A stretch of 64,000 nucleotides of DNA from Palsa-504 sp963847965 (GTDB lineage: Bacteria > Actinomycetota > Actinomycetes > Streptosporangiales > Streptosporangiaceae): NCBI GenBank assembly GCA_963847965.1, contig CAWKCG010000047.1, positions 248,001-312,000 of the forward strand. Reading direction: 5' to 3'. This document shows positions 32,985-41,091 of the stretch, in pieces (the stretch's first letter is position 1; every line of letters starts with the position of its first letter). The position numbers and the translations under genes were made by a program. Below the pieces are notes generated by a model, which worked only from the letters and a program-made list of their open reading frames with translations, was not told where the DNA came from and did no database searches.

Positions 32985-33343
32985 CGACCGCCCTCATCGA
33001 GATGCTCACCCGGGCGCGCCGCGCTGGACTTGTCCTCGCGCTGCGTGCGGGCGGTCAGCTCGTCATCCGCGGGCCCCGGTCTTGCGAACCGCTCGTCCAG
33101 GCGCTCCTCGCGCGCAAGGCCGACGTCATCACCGTGCTAGCCGTCTACAACGGCCACGTGCCACGCCTGGACTGGCGCCGGGAGCCGATCCTCGACCACC
33201 TGCAGCCATGCGTACTCTGCCGCCGGCCCACCCTGCTGATCGAGCCGTACGACGGCAGGCCATGCCACAAGTCGTGTGCCGAGGCCTCGATCCGATGGGG
33301 CACGCTGCCAGGCAAGCAGGCAGACGGTGGCCATGCCGCATGA
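32981..33343 (+). CDS. TubC-N-like docking domain protein with a Cys cluster
   Basis: 120 residues. The N-terminal 55 (LIEMLTRARRAGLVLALRAG...ALLARKADVITVL) resemble the TubC N-terminal docking fold often found in small proteins of actinomycete elements. The C-terminal half has CVLC and CHKSC, a probable zinc site. ATG 32981 overlaps the ATPase stop. Function unknown; an accessory replication factor is possible. Confidence 0.6.
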   Translation: MTTALIEMLTRARRAGLVLALRAGGQLVIRGPRSCEPLVQALLARKADVITVLAVYNGHVPRLDWRREPILDHLQPCVLCRRPTLLIEPYDGRPCHKSCAEASIRWGTLPGKQADGGHAA

Positions 33344-33635
33344 CCACCACCAGACTGTCGACGCCAAAGCGGCCCGCTACCTCACGGAAGGGCGCCTTGT
33401 GGTGACCCGTGTCCTAGGCGACCAGGTGAACGCCGTGTGCATGGGCGATAGCGGAGCCTACGACCTCGGCCACAGCCCGTGCCGCGGCTGGTGGTGTTCG
33501 TGCCCCGCACGCGGCGATCGCTGCAGTCATCTGACCGCGCTGTGGCTCGTCACGATCCGTCGCCGTTCACCTGACCTCAGATCGTCTGATCGGAGTTCCG
33601 GCGGTCCGGCTGTCCCCCCTGCAGAAGCGCGATGA
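33333..33635 (+). CDS. SWIM-type zinc-finger small protein
   Basis: 100 residues from ATG 33333, overlapping the preceding gene by 11 bases. Contains CRGWWCSCPARGDRCSHLTAL, matching the C-x-C...C-x-H pattern of SWIM zinc fingers, preceded by a short beta-rich stretch (GRLVVTRVLGDQVNAVCMG). Such domains usually bind DNA or protein. Stop overlaps the next ATG. Confidence 0.6.
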   Translation: MPHDHHQTVDAKAARYLTEGRLVVTRVLGDQVNAVCMGDSGAYDLGHSPCRGWWCSCPARGDRCSHLTALWLVTIRRRSPDLRSSDRSSGGPAVPPAEAR

Positions 33636-33826
33636 CGGCCACGCTCAAGCTGCTCAGCAGTGCGGACCGGACCCGGCTGCTCAAGCGCCTGGACGAGCTG
33701 GGCGAACTCGACGCACTGATGCGGGAGCGCGGCACGCTCGCACGGCCGGCCGCTACGCGGCCTAGCGCCCGCGCTCGCGGCACAGACAACCTATGCTCGC
33801 CTGCTCCCGTACCGGCACGACCATGA
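33632..33826 (+). CDS. Small hypothetical protein
   Basis: 64 residues, ATG 33632 in an ATGA overlap with the SWIM gene. Helical N-terminus (LKLLSSADRTRLLKRLDELGELDALMRERG), disordered Pro/Ala/Arg tail. No recognisable domain; kept because of the coupling. Confidence 0.5.
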   Translation: MTATLKLLSSADRTRLLKRLDELGELDALMRERGTLARPAATRPSARARGTDNLCSPAPVPARP

Positions 33827-33836
33827 CCCCTAACCG

Positions 33837-34079
33837 CTACCGGGTCTCACCTCGGCCGAAGGTCCTCCCGAGCTCAGGCAGCACGTCGTGTTCGAGCGTC
33901 TGCATTGCCTCGTGCAACGTGTCGGCGAACAGCAGGAGCGCTTCGGCACCCGCTGCCGTGGCGAAAGCTCCTAGCTTTACGTCAGGCGACACGTCACCCA
34001 TGGACGAGGTGCTTCCGGCCATCTGCTCGAGTTTCCAGAGCCATTGCCGCGCCTGCTCACGATCCCTGTCCCAGCTCAC
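33837..34079 (-). CDS. Small hypothetical protein on the opposite strand
   Basis: 80 residues, start GTG 34079 preceded by AGGAGG at good spacing, unusually strong for this region. Sequence MSWDRDREQARQWLWKLEQM followed by GAFATAAGAEALLLFADTLHEAMQTL suggests a small all-helical protein. It is read against its + strand neighbours and so is a separate unit. Confidence 0.6.
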   Translation of the reverse strand: MSWDRDREQARQWLWKLEQMAGSTSSMGDVSPDVKLGAFATAAGAEALLLFADTLHEAMQTLEHDVLPELGRTFGRGETR

Positions 34080-34196
34080 GCCTACCTCCTATCCCGGACG
34101 GACATGCCAGAGCCGGTATTCCCGCCCCGTGAGATCAGCAAGCCGACGCCAGGGCGCTGACCCCCCGTCCACCCCACCAAGGAAGGACCATCCCCA

Positions 34197-34232
34197 ATGA
34201 CCCGCACACCCACCGATCCGGGCACCTCATGA
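34197..34232 (+). CDS. 11-codon leader frame coupled to the next gene
   Basis: ATG 34197 after AAGGAAGGA encodes MTRTPTDPGTS and stops in an ATGA overlap with the 34229 start. The following gene has no ribosome-binding site of its own, so it probably depends on translation of this leader. Confidence 0.4.
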   Translation: MTRTPTDPGTS

Positions 34233-34564
34233 CAGGCTTCGCCCGCGACCTGAACGGCACGCCGATCCCGCCCGCGTTCCGGCGCGTCCCCGTCCGCAAG
34301 GGCACGACCCTCACCGTCCGCGCCAGGCGCAACGCGCCGCCACCCACCCTCCCGGTCGAAGCAGCCGACGGCACCCCGCTCCTCACGATCAGCATCAGGC
34401 CCGACGGACTGCTCGACATGACCTACGACCCGAACAGGGTCACCGAAGCCGCCCGGCGACTCCTCATCGAGCTCGCGTGGCTCTTGGACCCGAACCACGC
34501 CGGCAGTGACCCCTCCATCGCGATCGCCACAGACGTAGCAGCGCCACCTCCATCCCAGCCGTGA
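34229..34564 (+). CDS. Hypothetical protein
   Basis: 111 residues from ATG 34229. Central stretch LTISIRPDGLLDMTYDPNRVTEAARRLLIELAWLLDP looks like a beta-hairpin plus helix; the ends are Pro-rich. I do not recognise the family. The coupled leader at 34197 supports its expression. Confidence 0.5.
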   Translation: MTGFARDLNGTPIPPAFRRVPVRKGTTLTVRARRNAPPPTLPVEAADGTPLLTISIRPDGLLDMTYDPNRVTEAARRLLIELAWLLDPNHAGSDPSIAIATDVAAPPPSQP

Positions 34565-34653
34565 GCACAACCACCCGGCCCACCACGAACCCAGCCACCC
34601 CGGCCGAAAACGCCCTCGGGACGAGACAAGCCTGAGGGCTGACCGGTCGCCTC

Positions 34654-34667
34654 GCGCGCGCGCGCGT
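34654..34667. repeat. Alternating CG tract
   Basis: A run of alternating C and G bases, able to adopt Z-form DNA, directly before the TTG start of the helix-turn-helix gene. Confidence 0.5.
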
Positions 34668-35139
34668 TGCGCTCCAGTTCGGCTGCGACCGGTCGCAACG
34701 GCAGTGAAGCCCTCGCCGTCCTGCTTCGTCAGCTCCGGACGGATCGAGGGCTGGGCGCGCGCCGGCTGGCCGAGCGCGCCAGCGTGGCCCGGTCCACGAT
34801 CCAGCGTCTCGAGCAGCCGAGATCCGCGCGCGGCCGTCGACCCTCAGCTGGATCGCGTGGGCACTCGACCCGGACCGGAAGACGGAGATCCGGGCTCAGC
34901 TCGTCGAGGCCGCCGGGGAAGGGATCGCGCCGCATAGCGACGTGTGGTCGCAGCGCCAGGTCCGCCGTGTGGATCACGGCCTCAAGGTGGGGTTCGTTCC
35001 GATGCCGGTGGCGTCGGAACGTCGGTATGAGGCTGACGGCTGCGAGCAATGCGATGATGAATGCGGCGATGGGGCTCACAGACAAGGCGGCGGCTATGCT
35101 TCGAGCGCCCTGGCACCGGCCGCATGGTCAATGAGCTGA
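34667..35139 (+). pseudogene. XRE-type helix-turn-helix protein, broken by a -1 frameshift
   Basis: First frame carries a helix-turn-helix (LAVLLRQLRTDRGLGARRLAERASVARSTIQRLEQ). At about 34815 (CAGCCGAGATCC, expected CAGCCGGAGATCC) the sense continues one frame over as STLSWIAWALDPDRKTEIRAQLVEAAGEGIAPHSDVW, with hydrophobic VGFVPMPV and a CEQCDDEC end at 35139. The only in-frame start is TTG 34667. A 14-bp palindrome TGCGACCGGTCGCA lies at 34684-34697 and its core also at 34641-34650, a possible binding site. Confidence 0.55.
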
Positions 35140-35454
35140 TTGCCCTGATCGGCCAGCTGAACGCTGAGTCGGAACGGCTGGCCAGGGGCGCCAGTGTCCG
35201 CTTCCCGGGTACGCCGACGCGCAGGTGGCGCGGTCATCCGGCCGATGCTCGGCCTACCGCCGACGCTAAACGACCTGAGCGCGGTCTGGCGGTGGCTGCG
35301 GGAGTGGCAGTGCAGGGAAGGGCGCCTACGGCCTCGGTCGGCCTGGGAGCGTGCGAGCGCGGCCACCGGCGAACGGGAACGGCGGAAGGTCAAGGACACG
35401 CCCAAACCGCCAGCCCGGGTCAGGACCCTCTCGGAACGGAGGGGATCACTATGA
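35124..35454 (+). CDS. Hypothetical small protein, frame uncertain
   Basis: ATG 35124 begins MVNELIALIGQLNAESERLARGAS, a helical start. The continuation with the best coding character is in the next frame (LNDLSAVWRWLREWQCREGRLRPRSAWERAS), ending at 35454 in an ATGA overlap with the next gene. A one-base shift near 35190 would join them. Either part could instead be chance. Confidence 0.35.
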
Positions 35455-35711
35455 GCCGACGTCGGCTGCCACCGCTGGAGGCACCGGCCAAGCTGCTCAG
35501 TGAGATGACCCCGGAGGAGCGACGCGAGTACGCCCTAGCCCTGCGCCGCCAGGTGCGCGCCGAGCTGCGTGAGCTGGAGCGTCCCGCACGGGAGAAGCTG
35601 CTACGGCAAGGGCGCGCCAAGCCCCGGAACCGGCAGGAGTGGGAGATCTTCGCCGCCAACCTGGTCGACAAGACCGACGCTCGCACCGACCAGGCGGCAA
35701 CGCCAGACTGA
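35451..35711 (+). CDS. Small basic hypothetical protein
   Basis: 86 residues from ATG 35451. A continuous charged helix (LSEMTPEERREYALALRRQVRAELRELERPAREKLLR) with 9 or more Arg suggests a coiled coil or nucleic-acid-binding peptide. Coupled to the previous frame by ATGA. Confidence 0.5.
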   Translation: MSRRRLPPLEAPAKLLSEMTPEERREYALALRRQVRAELRELERPAREKLLRQGRAKPRNRQEWEIFAANLVDKTDARTDQAATPD

Positions 35712-35736
35712 TGTGCGCCTGCAACGTTGCCCCTCT

Positions 35737-35758
35737 CGCGCGCGCGCACGCGCGCGCG
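35737..35758. repeat. Alternating CG tract
   Basis: Alternating C/G run with one internal CA, between two small genes; Z-DNA prone. The rest of the 35712-35819 gap shows nothing recognisable. Confidence 0.5.
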
Positions 35759-35819
35759 GAACATAGCGATGCTGCAACGAGCCCGCTGCGCGATGCAGCA
35801 GCCGCGTATGGTGGCGCCC

Positions 35820-36137
35820 ATGAACCCGAGGATCTGCTTAGCATCTGTCGCCGTGGCCGCGGTGTGCGCCGCCGTCCCTGCCTGCTCATCGACTCCGGCG
35901 CCAAATCCGCGCGACGTGCAGGCGTGCAAGGACATCAAGGCTGACTTGGCCGCCGTGGACCAGGACCCGTTGCACTACGACATGGACGAGGCCATCGCCG
36001 TCAGCAAGCCCCTTCAGCAGGCGATCGGGGCGATCGGGAGTGCGATCGCGTTGCGTCCGCTGGTGGGCTACGGCGAAGAGAACGCGGCGATGAGCATCAC
36101 GCCAAGTTGTGCAGCCAGGATGGCGTGTCCGGCGTAG
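35820..36137 (+). CDS. Small putative lipoprotein
   Basis: 105 residues from ATG 35820. N-terminal signal (ICLASVAVAAVCAAV) ends in the lipobox VPAC, followed by SSTPAPNP linker and a short domain with CKDIKADLAAVDQDP. Probably exported and lipid-anchored. No strong ribosome-binding site. Function unknown; small lipoproteins on integrated elements can act in exclusion. Confidence 0.55.
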   Translation: MNPRICLASVAVAAVCAAVPACSSTPAPNPRDVQACKDIKADLAAVDQDPLHYDMDEAIAVSKPLQQAIGAIGSAIALRPLVGYGEENAAMSITPSCAARMACPA

Positions 36138-36459
36138 GAGGGTAACCCCGGGCGGCTACCGGCCCCAGCGTTTCCACCAACTCGGCGCCGGACCGCGCGA
36201 ATCGTAGAAGCGCGGTTTTCGTCCGGGGTGTCCGCCTTGTCCAACTCTTCGCGCCAGTCCCGACGCCGGGGTAATGCTCCAGGTACCGGTCATATTTGTA
36301 GTCGTAACCGGCAGAGTCCTCGAAGGCCAGCCGTTCAGCGATCCGGCGTAGGGCTAGGCGTCGCCGCGACCGCGGTTGGAACCATCCGATCCACTTCGTG
36401 ACGATCGCAGTGGCGATGACGGCTAGGGTGGGTCCCAGCCAGAGACCGAGCGTCTCCAT
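36097..36459 (-). CDS. Small membrane-anchored hypothetical protein
   Basis: 120 residues from the ATG at 36459: one N-terminal transmembrane helix (LGLWLGPTLAVIATAIVTKWIGWF), then a basic stretch and a soluble domain with YDYKYDRYLEHYPG. Its 3' end overlaps the lipoprotein gene by 41 bases, tail to tail. A longer frame to 36615 exists, but the added part looks non-coding. Confidence 0.5.
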   Translation of the reverse strand: METLGLWLGPTLAVIATAIVTKWIGWFQPRSRRRLALRRIAERLAFEDSAGYDYKYDRYLEHYPGVGTGAKSWTRRTPRTKTALLRFARSGAELVETLGPVAARGYPPTPDTPSWLHNLA

Positions 36460-36619
36460 GGCTTGTAACGGTAGCGGTTGGTCGGCGCGATCCACCGAGC
36501 GCCGCGCCCGTGCGGTTCCACCACAGACGGTTACCTGCTGGCCGGGCTTCCTGTTGCCCGAATCGGGGTCCTGAGATGCGTCCGGGCGTGGGGTGACGAC
36601 GCTCGTCCCATCCAATACA

Positions 36620-36649
36620 TTTGAAGTAATTCAAAAGTCAAGCTAGTCT
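36620..36649 (+). promoter_or_regulatory. Toxin-antitoxin promoter with embedded operator, probably leaderless
   Basis: TTGAAG (36621-36626), a 17-base spacer, and TAGTCT (36644-36649) form a good promoter. Transcription would begin about seven bases on, at the A of ATG 36656, giving a leaderless mRNA. The palindrome TTTGAA-GTAA-TTCAAA (36620-36635) covers the -35 and is a likely autoregulatory site for the antitoxin complex. It lies in a distinctly AT-rich patch. Confidence 0.65.
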
Positions 36650-36655
36650 AATGAC

Positions 36656-37134
36656 ATGAGCGTCACCGAGGAAATCCCGTCTCGCAGCTCGTCCAGCATC
36701 CCAAGGACACGATGGCGAAGTTGGAGGAGAGTCCACGCCGCCGCATCCGGCTAGACCGGAGGGACGGTGAGGACCTAATCCTGGAGTCGGCCGCACGCGC
36801 CGAGGCCGAGGATGAGGCGCTGACCATGGCCAGCCGCATGTTCATTTCCATGATGAAGCATGATCCCGGGGCCCGCGCTCTGCTGCTCTCCCTCTCCGAT
36901 GTCTTCCCGTGGGTACGGTTCTTGCCGCAAGAAGATGTCCAGGCGTTCCTCGTCGAGCTCGTCGACACGATGCACGCCTGCGTAGAGCTGGGTAACGTCG
37001 CAGCCCTCGCGCCGGTGATTGCCGCGTGGCATGCCACTGCCGAGATCTATTCCGACCCCGAGTTGCTCAAGCGCGCCACCAAGCCGCTTGATGGCGGTGA
37101 CTACGGGGAGGTCCCGGAGGTCGCTGGCAAGTGA
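36656..37134 (+). pseudogene. Phd/YefM-like antitoxin, N-terminus broken by a -1 frameshift
   Basis: From ATG 36656 the first codons read MSVTEEIPSR; the sense then continues one frame over as LVQHPKDTMAKLEESPRRRI...EDLIL, the usual Phd-type DNA-binding start. One G missing at 36685/36686 explains it. The longest single frame begins at 36712. The C-terminal part (140 residues in all after the internal Met) is all-helical and would hold the toxin. Start-stop overlap with the toxin gene. Confidence 0.65.
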
Positions 37135-37499
37135 GCCCGAAGCGCCTTGATCGTGTCGCTCCGCCGTCCGTCGGTAACGAGTGGAACGTCCGGTTCGGCA
37201 CGACCGAGGCCGCCAAGGGCTGGGACGACCTGTGTACGCACGCCACCGCGAAGACGCGGGAAGCGTACGAGATGATGCGGTCCAACCCGCGGCCACCCCA
37301 AGACGAGACGCACTACCAGCTTAGAGGCACGCTGGCGACGCGCTCGTACAACGGGAGGGCTCTGGAGCAATGGCAGGTCAAGGTGAGCGGCAGCGCCCGG
37401 ATCTGGTACCTGCCAGACGACAGCACGCACACCGTCTGGGTCGTAGAAGCAAGCGCCGCCCATCCCAAGCAGACCGAGCCTCGGTCGGGGAAGAGGTGA
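37131..37499 (+). CDS. RelE/ParE-like toxin
   Basis: 122 residues from GTG 37131, overlapping the antitoxin stop (GTGA). WDDLCTHATAKTREAYEMMRSNP helical pair, then RSYNGRALEQWQVKVSGSARIWYLPDD and HTVWVVEASAAHPKQTE give the short helical, beta-sheet layout of RelE-superfamily toxins. Likely target mRNA on the ribosome or gyrase; not decidable here. With the antitoxin it would stabilise the element. Confidence 0.7.
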   Translation: MSPKRLDRVAPPSVGNEWNVRFGTTEAAKGWDDLCTHATAKTREAYEMMRSNPRPPQDETHYQLRGTLATRSYNGRALEQWQVKVSGSARIWYLPDDSTHTVWVVEASAAHPKQTEPRSGKR

Positions 37500-37521
37500 T
37501 GCGTAGACGGCGGCGGGGTGG

Positions 37522-38075
37522 TCATCCCGCTGCCGCGCGCTCCCGTTCCCACCGGGCCACGTAGCCACTGCGTTTCCGCGGCTTCTTGTCGGAGGCGCCC
37601 GGCTGGCGGCCGACGGGCTTGCCCCCGCCTGGCGGCGCGCGAGTCCGGGCTTGATCCGTTCGCTGCGCCTGGTGCTCTCCTGCTGTGCCATCCACCCGGC
37701 GAACGCCACGAGGACGTCCTGAACCTCAGGCGCGCCGTTCAGCCAGCTCTCCTTGACGGAGACCACGGTGCAGCCGCGCTCGCGGAACTTCCGGATGATC
37801 CGGAGCGCGCCCTCGGCACCCTCGCGGGTGATCCGGTCGAGGGCCCAGACGACGAGAACGGAGAACTTCCCGGCGTGCGCGTCGTCAAGGGCCTGCTGCA
37901 GCACCCGTTTGTACTCGCCGCCGTCCTTGCCGCCGTTCCACGCGCTCTCGCTCACGGTGTAGGTCTCGGCGACCTGGTAGCCGTGGTGCGCGGTAAAGCG
38001 CTCGAGGTCGGGCACCTGGTTATCGGAGTCCTGATGGCCAGTGGAGACGCGGAGCCAGACCGCTGCCGTGGTCAT
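37522..38075 (-). pseudogene. Small serine recombinase (resolvase type), -1 frameshift near its C-terminus
   Basis: N-terminal resolvase domain with catalytic Ser in VWLRVSTGHQDSDNQ, then VLVVWALDRITREGAEGALRI and a long helix ending QESTRRSERIK. Near 37625 one base is missing on this strand; the next frame continues GKPVGRQPGASDKKPRKRSGYVARWERE to a stop at 37522, giving about 184 residues. Without correction the frame runs on in nonsense. It may resolve element multimers. ATG overlaps the stop of the upstream gene (ATGA). Confidence 0.72.
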
Positions 38076-38425
38076 AGCTGCTGCAGCCGCTCAAGGCGCG
38101 CCTGCAGCTCGGCTCGCTCTTCCGGGCTGCGTACGGTGCCGCTGGAAGACGTTGCCTCAAGGGCCTGGCGGAGCCGATCGGCCCGGGTCTCTTCGCGCTG
38201 GCGGTGCTCGGCGATGGCCTGCTCGTGGTCATGGCGCGTCTGGTCTCGCAGGCGATTCTCGTCCCAGAGCGGCCGTGTGATCCTGTCAGGCTTAGGTTCG
38301 ATGGCTGCGCGAAAAGTGGCCTGGTTTCCCGGCAGCAGCATTCGGTATACCTCAGCCAGGACCTCGGCGAGTTCCTGCTCGTCGTCGCACTCGGCTATCA
38401 CCGCGGCTACGCGCTTGATGTCCAT
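38072..38425 (-). CDS. Coiled-coil hypothetical protein upstream of the recombinase
   Basis: 117 residues from ATG 38425. Helical N-terminus (VAAVIAECDDEQELAEVLAEVYRMLL) and a long Arg/Glu coiled coil (DQTRHDHEQAIAEHRQREETRADRLRQALE) at the C-terminus. Forms a two-gene unit with the serine recombinase, so a regulatory or accessory role in recombination is conceivable. Bases 38426-38665 hold no clear gene. Confidence 0.55.
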   Translation of the reverse strand: MDIKRVAAVIAECDDEQELAEVLAEVYRMLLPGNQATFRAAIEPKPDRITRPLWDENRLRDQTRHDHEQAIAEHRQREETRADRLRQALEATSSSGTVRSPEERAELQARLERLQQL

Positions 38426-38665
38426 AAACAGACTCTAGCATATTTACTTGGTCTGGACTGGTGGCCAGCAAGCCCATGACCATTGGCATCTAAACGGAAG
38501 GCAGCACGGGCGCCGGGCGATGTTTATTTACTGCGTACGCCCATCGGCGTGGCATCTCTTGCCCCGTGTCGCCCGAATGCCACGATTGAGGCATAACTGG
38601 ACACCGAGTTAGCTAGCTGGAGGTGCGGACCCGGCCTGGTGCCGAGGCGGAACGCCGACAGGTCC

Positions 38666-38854
38666 GTGAGTACAGCGAACGGCGAGAACTTCCTGGAGGA
38701 GCCCACCCCAGGGCAACCAGGCGTTGCCCCGACACGGGAAGCCGAGCACGCGAACGGCCATCAGGCGGCCGTCGTGATGCTCGGCGTTCGCTATCCCGAG
38801 GGGAAGCCCGATGCCTCGCCAGTTCTCCGGGCGCCAACTACGCGCCCTCCGTAA
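38666..38854 (+). CDS. Possible small protein before the XRE gene
   Basis: 62 residues from GTG 38666 (MSTANGENFLEEPTPGQPG...), overlapping the XRE gene by 44 bases. The central stretch GHQAAVVMLGVRYPEG looks protein-like, the end does not. Weak ribosome-binding site. Low certainty. Confidence 0.3.
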   Translation: MSTANGENFLEEPTPGQPGVAPTREAEHANGHQAAVVMLGVRYPEGKPDASPVLRAPTTRPP

Positions 38855-39041
38855 GGAACGCGACCTGACTCGCGAACAGCTCGCCGTCCGGGCGGGCATA
38901 TCCGTATCCGCTGAGATCCGCTACGAACAGGGCCGTGCCGCGCCGGGAGTCAACGCCGCAGCGGCACTGGCTGATGCCCTCGGTGTTAAGGTCGACGATC
39001 TGCTGGACGCGGCGCCAGTGCCGACCAGCGATGCAACCTGA
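38811..39041 (+). CDS. Small XRE-family helix-turn-helix regulator
   Basis: 76 residues from ATG 38811, after GAGGGGAAG. Almost only the Cro/C1 helix-turn-helix: LRALRKERDLTREQLAVRAGISVSAEIRYEQGRAAPG, then a dimerisation helix ALADALGVKVDDLLD. Stop overlaps the next ATG (TGATG). Confidence 0.75.
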   Translation: MPRQFSGRQLRALRKERDLTREQLAVRAGISVSAEIRYEQGRAAPGVNAAAALADALGVKVDDLLDAAPVPTSDAT

Positions 39042-39433
39042 TGGCTCCCGCGCAGCCACCAAGCCGCGTTTCGGACGCCCAGGGGGTGATCATCCCGCCG
39101 CACCTCGCCGACTTCGCCGCAGGCATGGTTGAGCTCGGCGTGCGATACGTGGAAAGACGCGATGGCATCCGCCCGAACGGGCGCCGGCTAGCAGCCCTGC
39201 GGAAGATCCTCGACACGGCCAGGGCATCCGCTAGCGGAAGGCCTCTTGTCACCCTGGAACCACAAGCACGGCCTTCTTACACGACACGTCAGGCGGCGGC
39301 CGTGATGGGGATATCCGAACGCCGGGTACGCCATCACGCCGCCACCGGGCGGCTCATCGCCCGCAAGGACGGCCGTGACTGGCTGATCGACTCCGACAGC
39401 GCCCGGGACTACCGGAGGAAGGAGCCCGCGTGA
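39041..39433 (+). CDS. MerR/excisionase-type DNA-binding protein
   Basis: 130 residues from ATG 39041. The C-terminal half has a winged helix (SYTTRQAAAVMGISERRVRHHAATGRL, KDGRDWLIDSDSARDY) like excisionases and terminase small subunits. The N-terminal half (HLADFAAGMVELGVRYVERRDG) is of unknown role. As it opens the phage-structural-like block, it may be a remnant packaging or regulatory protein. Confidence 0.65.
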   Translation: MAPAQPPSRVSDAQGVIIPPHLADFAAGMVELGVRYVERRDGIRPNGRRLAALRKILDTARASASGRPLVTLEPQARPSYTTRQAAAVMGISERRVRHHAATGRLIARKDGRDWLIDSDSARDYRRKEPA

Positions 39434-40206
39434 CGACAACTGTGGCGCCGGGCGACGCCGACCGCGCGGCCGCGCAGGCGCGCCAGGCGGTAGACGACGC
39501 CGAGCGCGCCATCGCAGGTGGCAAGAGGGTGGGGCTGGACCGGCTCACCGAGCTGACCGTCCGCCGCCGCCATGCCGACCTGACAGCCCAGGCCAGCCGC
39601 GCCCAGGCCGAACGTGACCGCGAACAGGCTCGCCAGGAGGCGCTCGCCGACCTCGGCGACGAGATCGACCGGCTGGCCACCGATGGCGCGGAAGGCCTCA
39701 ACGAGGCCCTGGCCGACATCGCCGATGCCGCGGCTAGGGCACGGCGCGCTGCCAGGAACTGGGACGACCAGCTCGCCGAGGTGGCGAGGGCCGCCAGGGA
39801 ACTCGGCTGCAGCGCCCCAGCTCCGGGGGGCCCGCGCGAGGCTGACCAGCGCGTAGCAGTCCGCGATGACGGCTCGGTCTATCACGCCGGGATCAGGCTG
39901 AATCGCGTCAGCACCGAGATCGCGGCCGCCCTTCAGCAGGCGCTCGATCAGGACGTGGTAAGCGCCCAGGCCTCTGCCGCGGTGAAGACGATGCCCCGGA
40001 TGCTGCCACGCGCCGATCACTACGTGCGCGGGCGCGGCGGCGTGGTGGAACCGGTCTTCGGCCACCTGAACGGCTTCCAGCTCAACCAGGTAACAGCCGG
40101 CGACCTGGTGGAGCTGAACGAAGGCCAGATCCGCGCCTACCTGGCAGGTGACACCGTGCAACTGACCAAAGAGCAGGAACGTGCTTACCAGGCGGCGCGC
40201 CGATGA
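39430..40206 (+). CDS. Coiled-coil phage-type hypothetical protein
   Basis: 258 residues from GTG 39430 (GTGA overlap). Long Ala/Arg/Glu coiled coil in the first 130 residues (AAAQARQAVDDAERAIAG..., RAQAERDREQARQEALADL), then a small beta-rich domain (AVRDDGSVYHAGIRLNRV; VFGHLNGFQLNQVTAGDL). Looks like a phage structural or scaffold-associated protein; no firm family. Confidence 0.55.
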   Translation: MTTTVAPGDADRAAAQARQAVDDAERAIAGGKRVGLDRLTELTVRRRHADLTAQASRAQAERDREQARQEALADLGDEIDRLATDGAEGLNEALADIADAAARARRAARNWDDQLAEVARAARELGCSAPAPGGPREADQRVAVRDDGSVYHAGIRLNRVSTEIAAALQQALDQDVVSAQASAAVKTMPRMLPRADHYVRGRGGVVEPVFGHLNGFQLNQVTAGDLVELNEGQIRAYLAGDTVQLTKEQERAYQAARR

Positions 40207-40754
40207 GCGAGACCGACTACGGCACGGACATCGCCGCTCTGCGCGACCGCCAGCAGAAACTCAAGGAAGGCCTCGCAAGGGCGCTCGGCGTGAAGGAGGA
40301 CCCTCCGGATCCCCGGCGGCTCACCACGGAGCGCGACAGAGCCCTAGCGGCAGTCGCCCAGCGGGACGCTACCATCCGGGACCAGCAGATCGAGGCAGCC
40401 GTCCTGCGCAACGCCAGCCGGTACGGCGGCAACGGGGCAGCCCTCGCCGACTCTGCCTCGTTTATGGCCAACGTGGGCAAGCTCGACCCAGCGTCGGACA
40501 GCTTCGCTGACGACCTGGGTGACGCGATCCGGGGTGCTGTGGAGTCGGGTCCGCGTTTCAGGGCAGGGATCCCCACCGCGACTCCGGGCCGCTCGGGCGC
40601 CGATTACAACGCCACTCCGGCCGCCAACCGCCAGTGGACCGTCGAGGATGTCCGGGCCCTCCCGAATACCCGGGACGGCAGGCAGAAGCTCAACGAGGCC
40701 ATCGAGGCGGGGCTGCTCCGTGATCTCGGTGTCGGGCCGTCCCGGCGGCGCTGA
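40203..40754 (+). CDS. Scaffold-like phage protein
   Basis: 183 residues from ATG 40203 (overlap). Layout is like capsid scaffold or head-assembly proteins: coiled coil (RQQKLKEGLARALG; ERDRALAAVAQRDATIRDQQIEAAVLRNASRYG), acidic middle (KLDPASDSFADDLGDAI), and a basic C-terminal tail ending in SRRR that could bind a coat protein. No coat protein gene is seen nearby, so the assignment is by layout only. Confidence 0.5.
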   Translation: MSETDYGTDIAALRDRQQKLKEGLARALGVKEDPPDPRRLTTERDRALAAVAQRDATIRDQQIEAAVLRNASRYGGNGAALADSASFMANVGKLDPASDSFADDLGDAIRGAVESGPRFRAGIPTATPGRSGADYNATPAANRQWTVEDVRALPNTRDGRQKLNEAIEAGLLRDLGVGPSRRR

Positions 40755-40758
40755 AGCG

Positions 40759-41052
40759 ATGGCCACGGCGAAGCGCCGCGCGACGCGGACCCAGGGCGAC
40801 GGACGTGCACGCGCGACCGGCCGGAATACAGCGACGGCCGCGGCCGGGCAGGATCTCGCCGAAGCTCACCGGCGCGCCGCGGCTGCGACCACACCAATCG
40901 CGAAGGCGGCCACGCAGCGCGTCGTCGAGGAGAAGCTGGCCCTGTACTCGCCCGAGGCAGCCCGGCAGGCAGCGGCGATGGTGGGGAGGCCCGCTCAGTC
41001 GGCAAGCACGCCGAAGCGCCGAGGAACACGCGGGCAGCGGCGCGGTAGGTAG
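40759..41052 (+). CDS. Small basic hypothetical protein
   Basis: 97 residues from ATG 40759, five bases after the scaffold-like gene. Basic, Ala/Thr/Arg-rich ends around one helix (TQRVVEEKLALYSPEAARQAAAMV). Could be a nucleoid- or head-associated basic protein; unknown. Confidence 0.45.
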   Translation: MATAKRRATRTQGDGRARATGRNTATAAAGQDLAEAHRRAAAATTPIAKAATQRVVEEKLALYSPEAARQAAAMVGRPAQSASTPKRRGTRGQRRGR

Positions 41053-41091
41053 CAACACGGTCGGCACCGACGCGGAGGGAGGTGGTGCCCG

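Noticed and set aside
34082..34570. 162-codon - strand frame opposite 34229-34564
   Set aside because: Composition looks antisense; the + strand frame has a coupled leader and better coding character.
37101..38075. 324-residue recombinase as a single frame
   Set aside because: After about residue 148 the sequence loses recombinase character and runs under the toxin gene; the expected C-terminus is in the neighbouring frame and ends at 37522.
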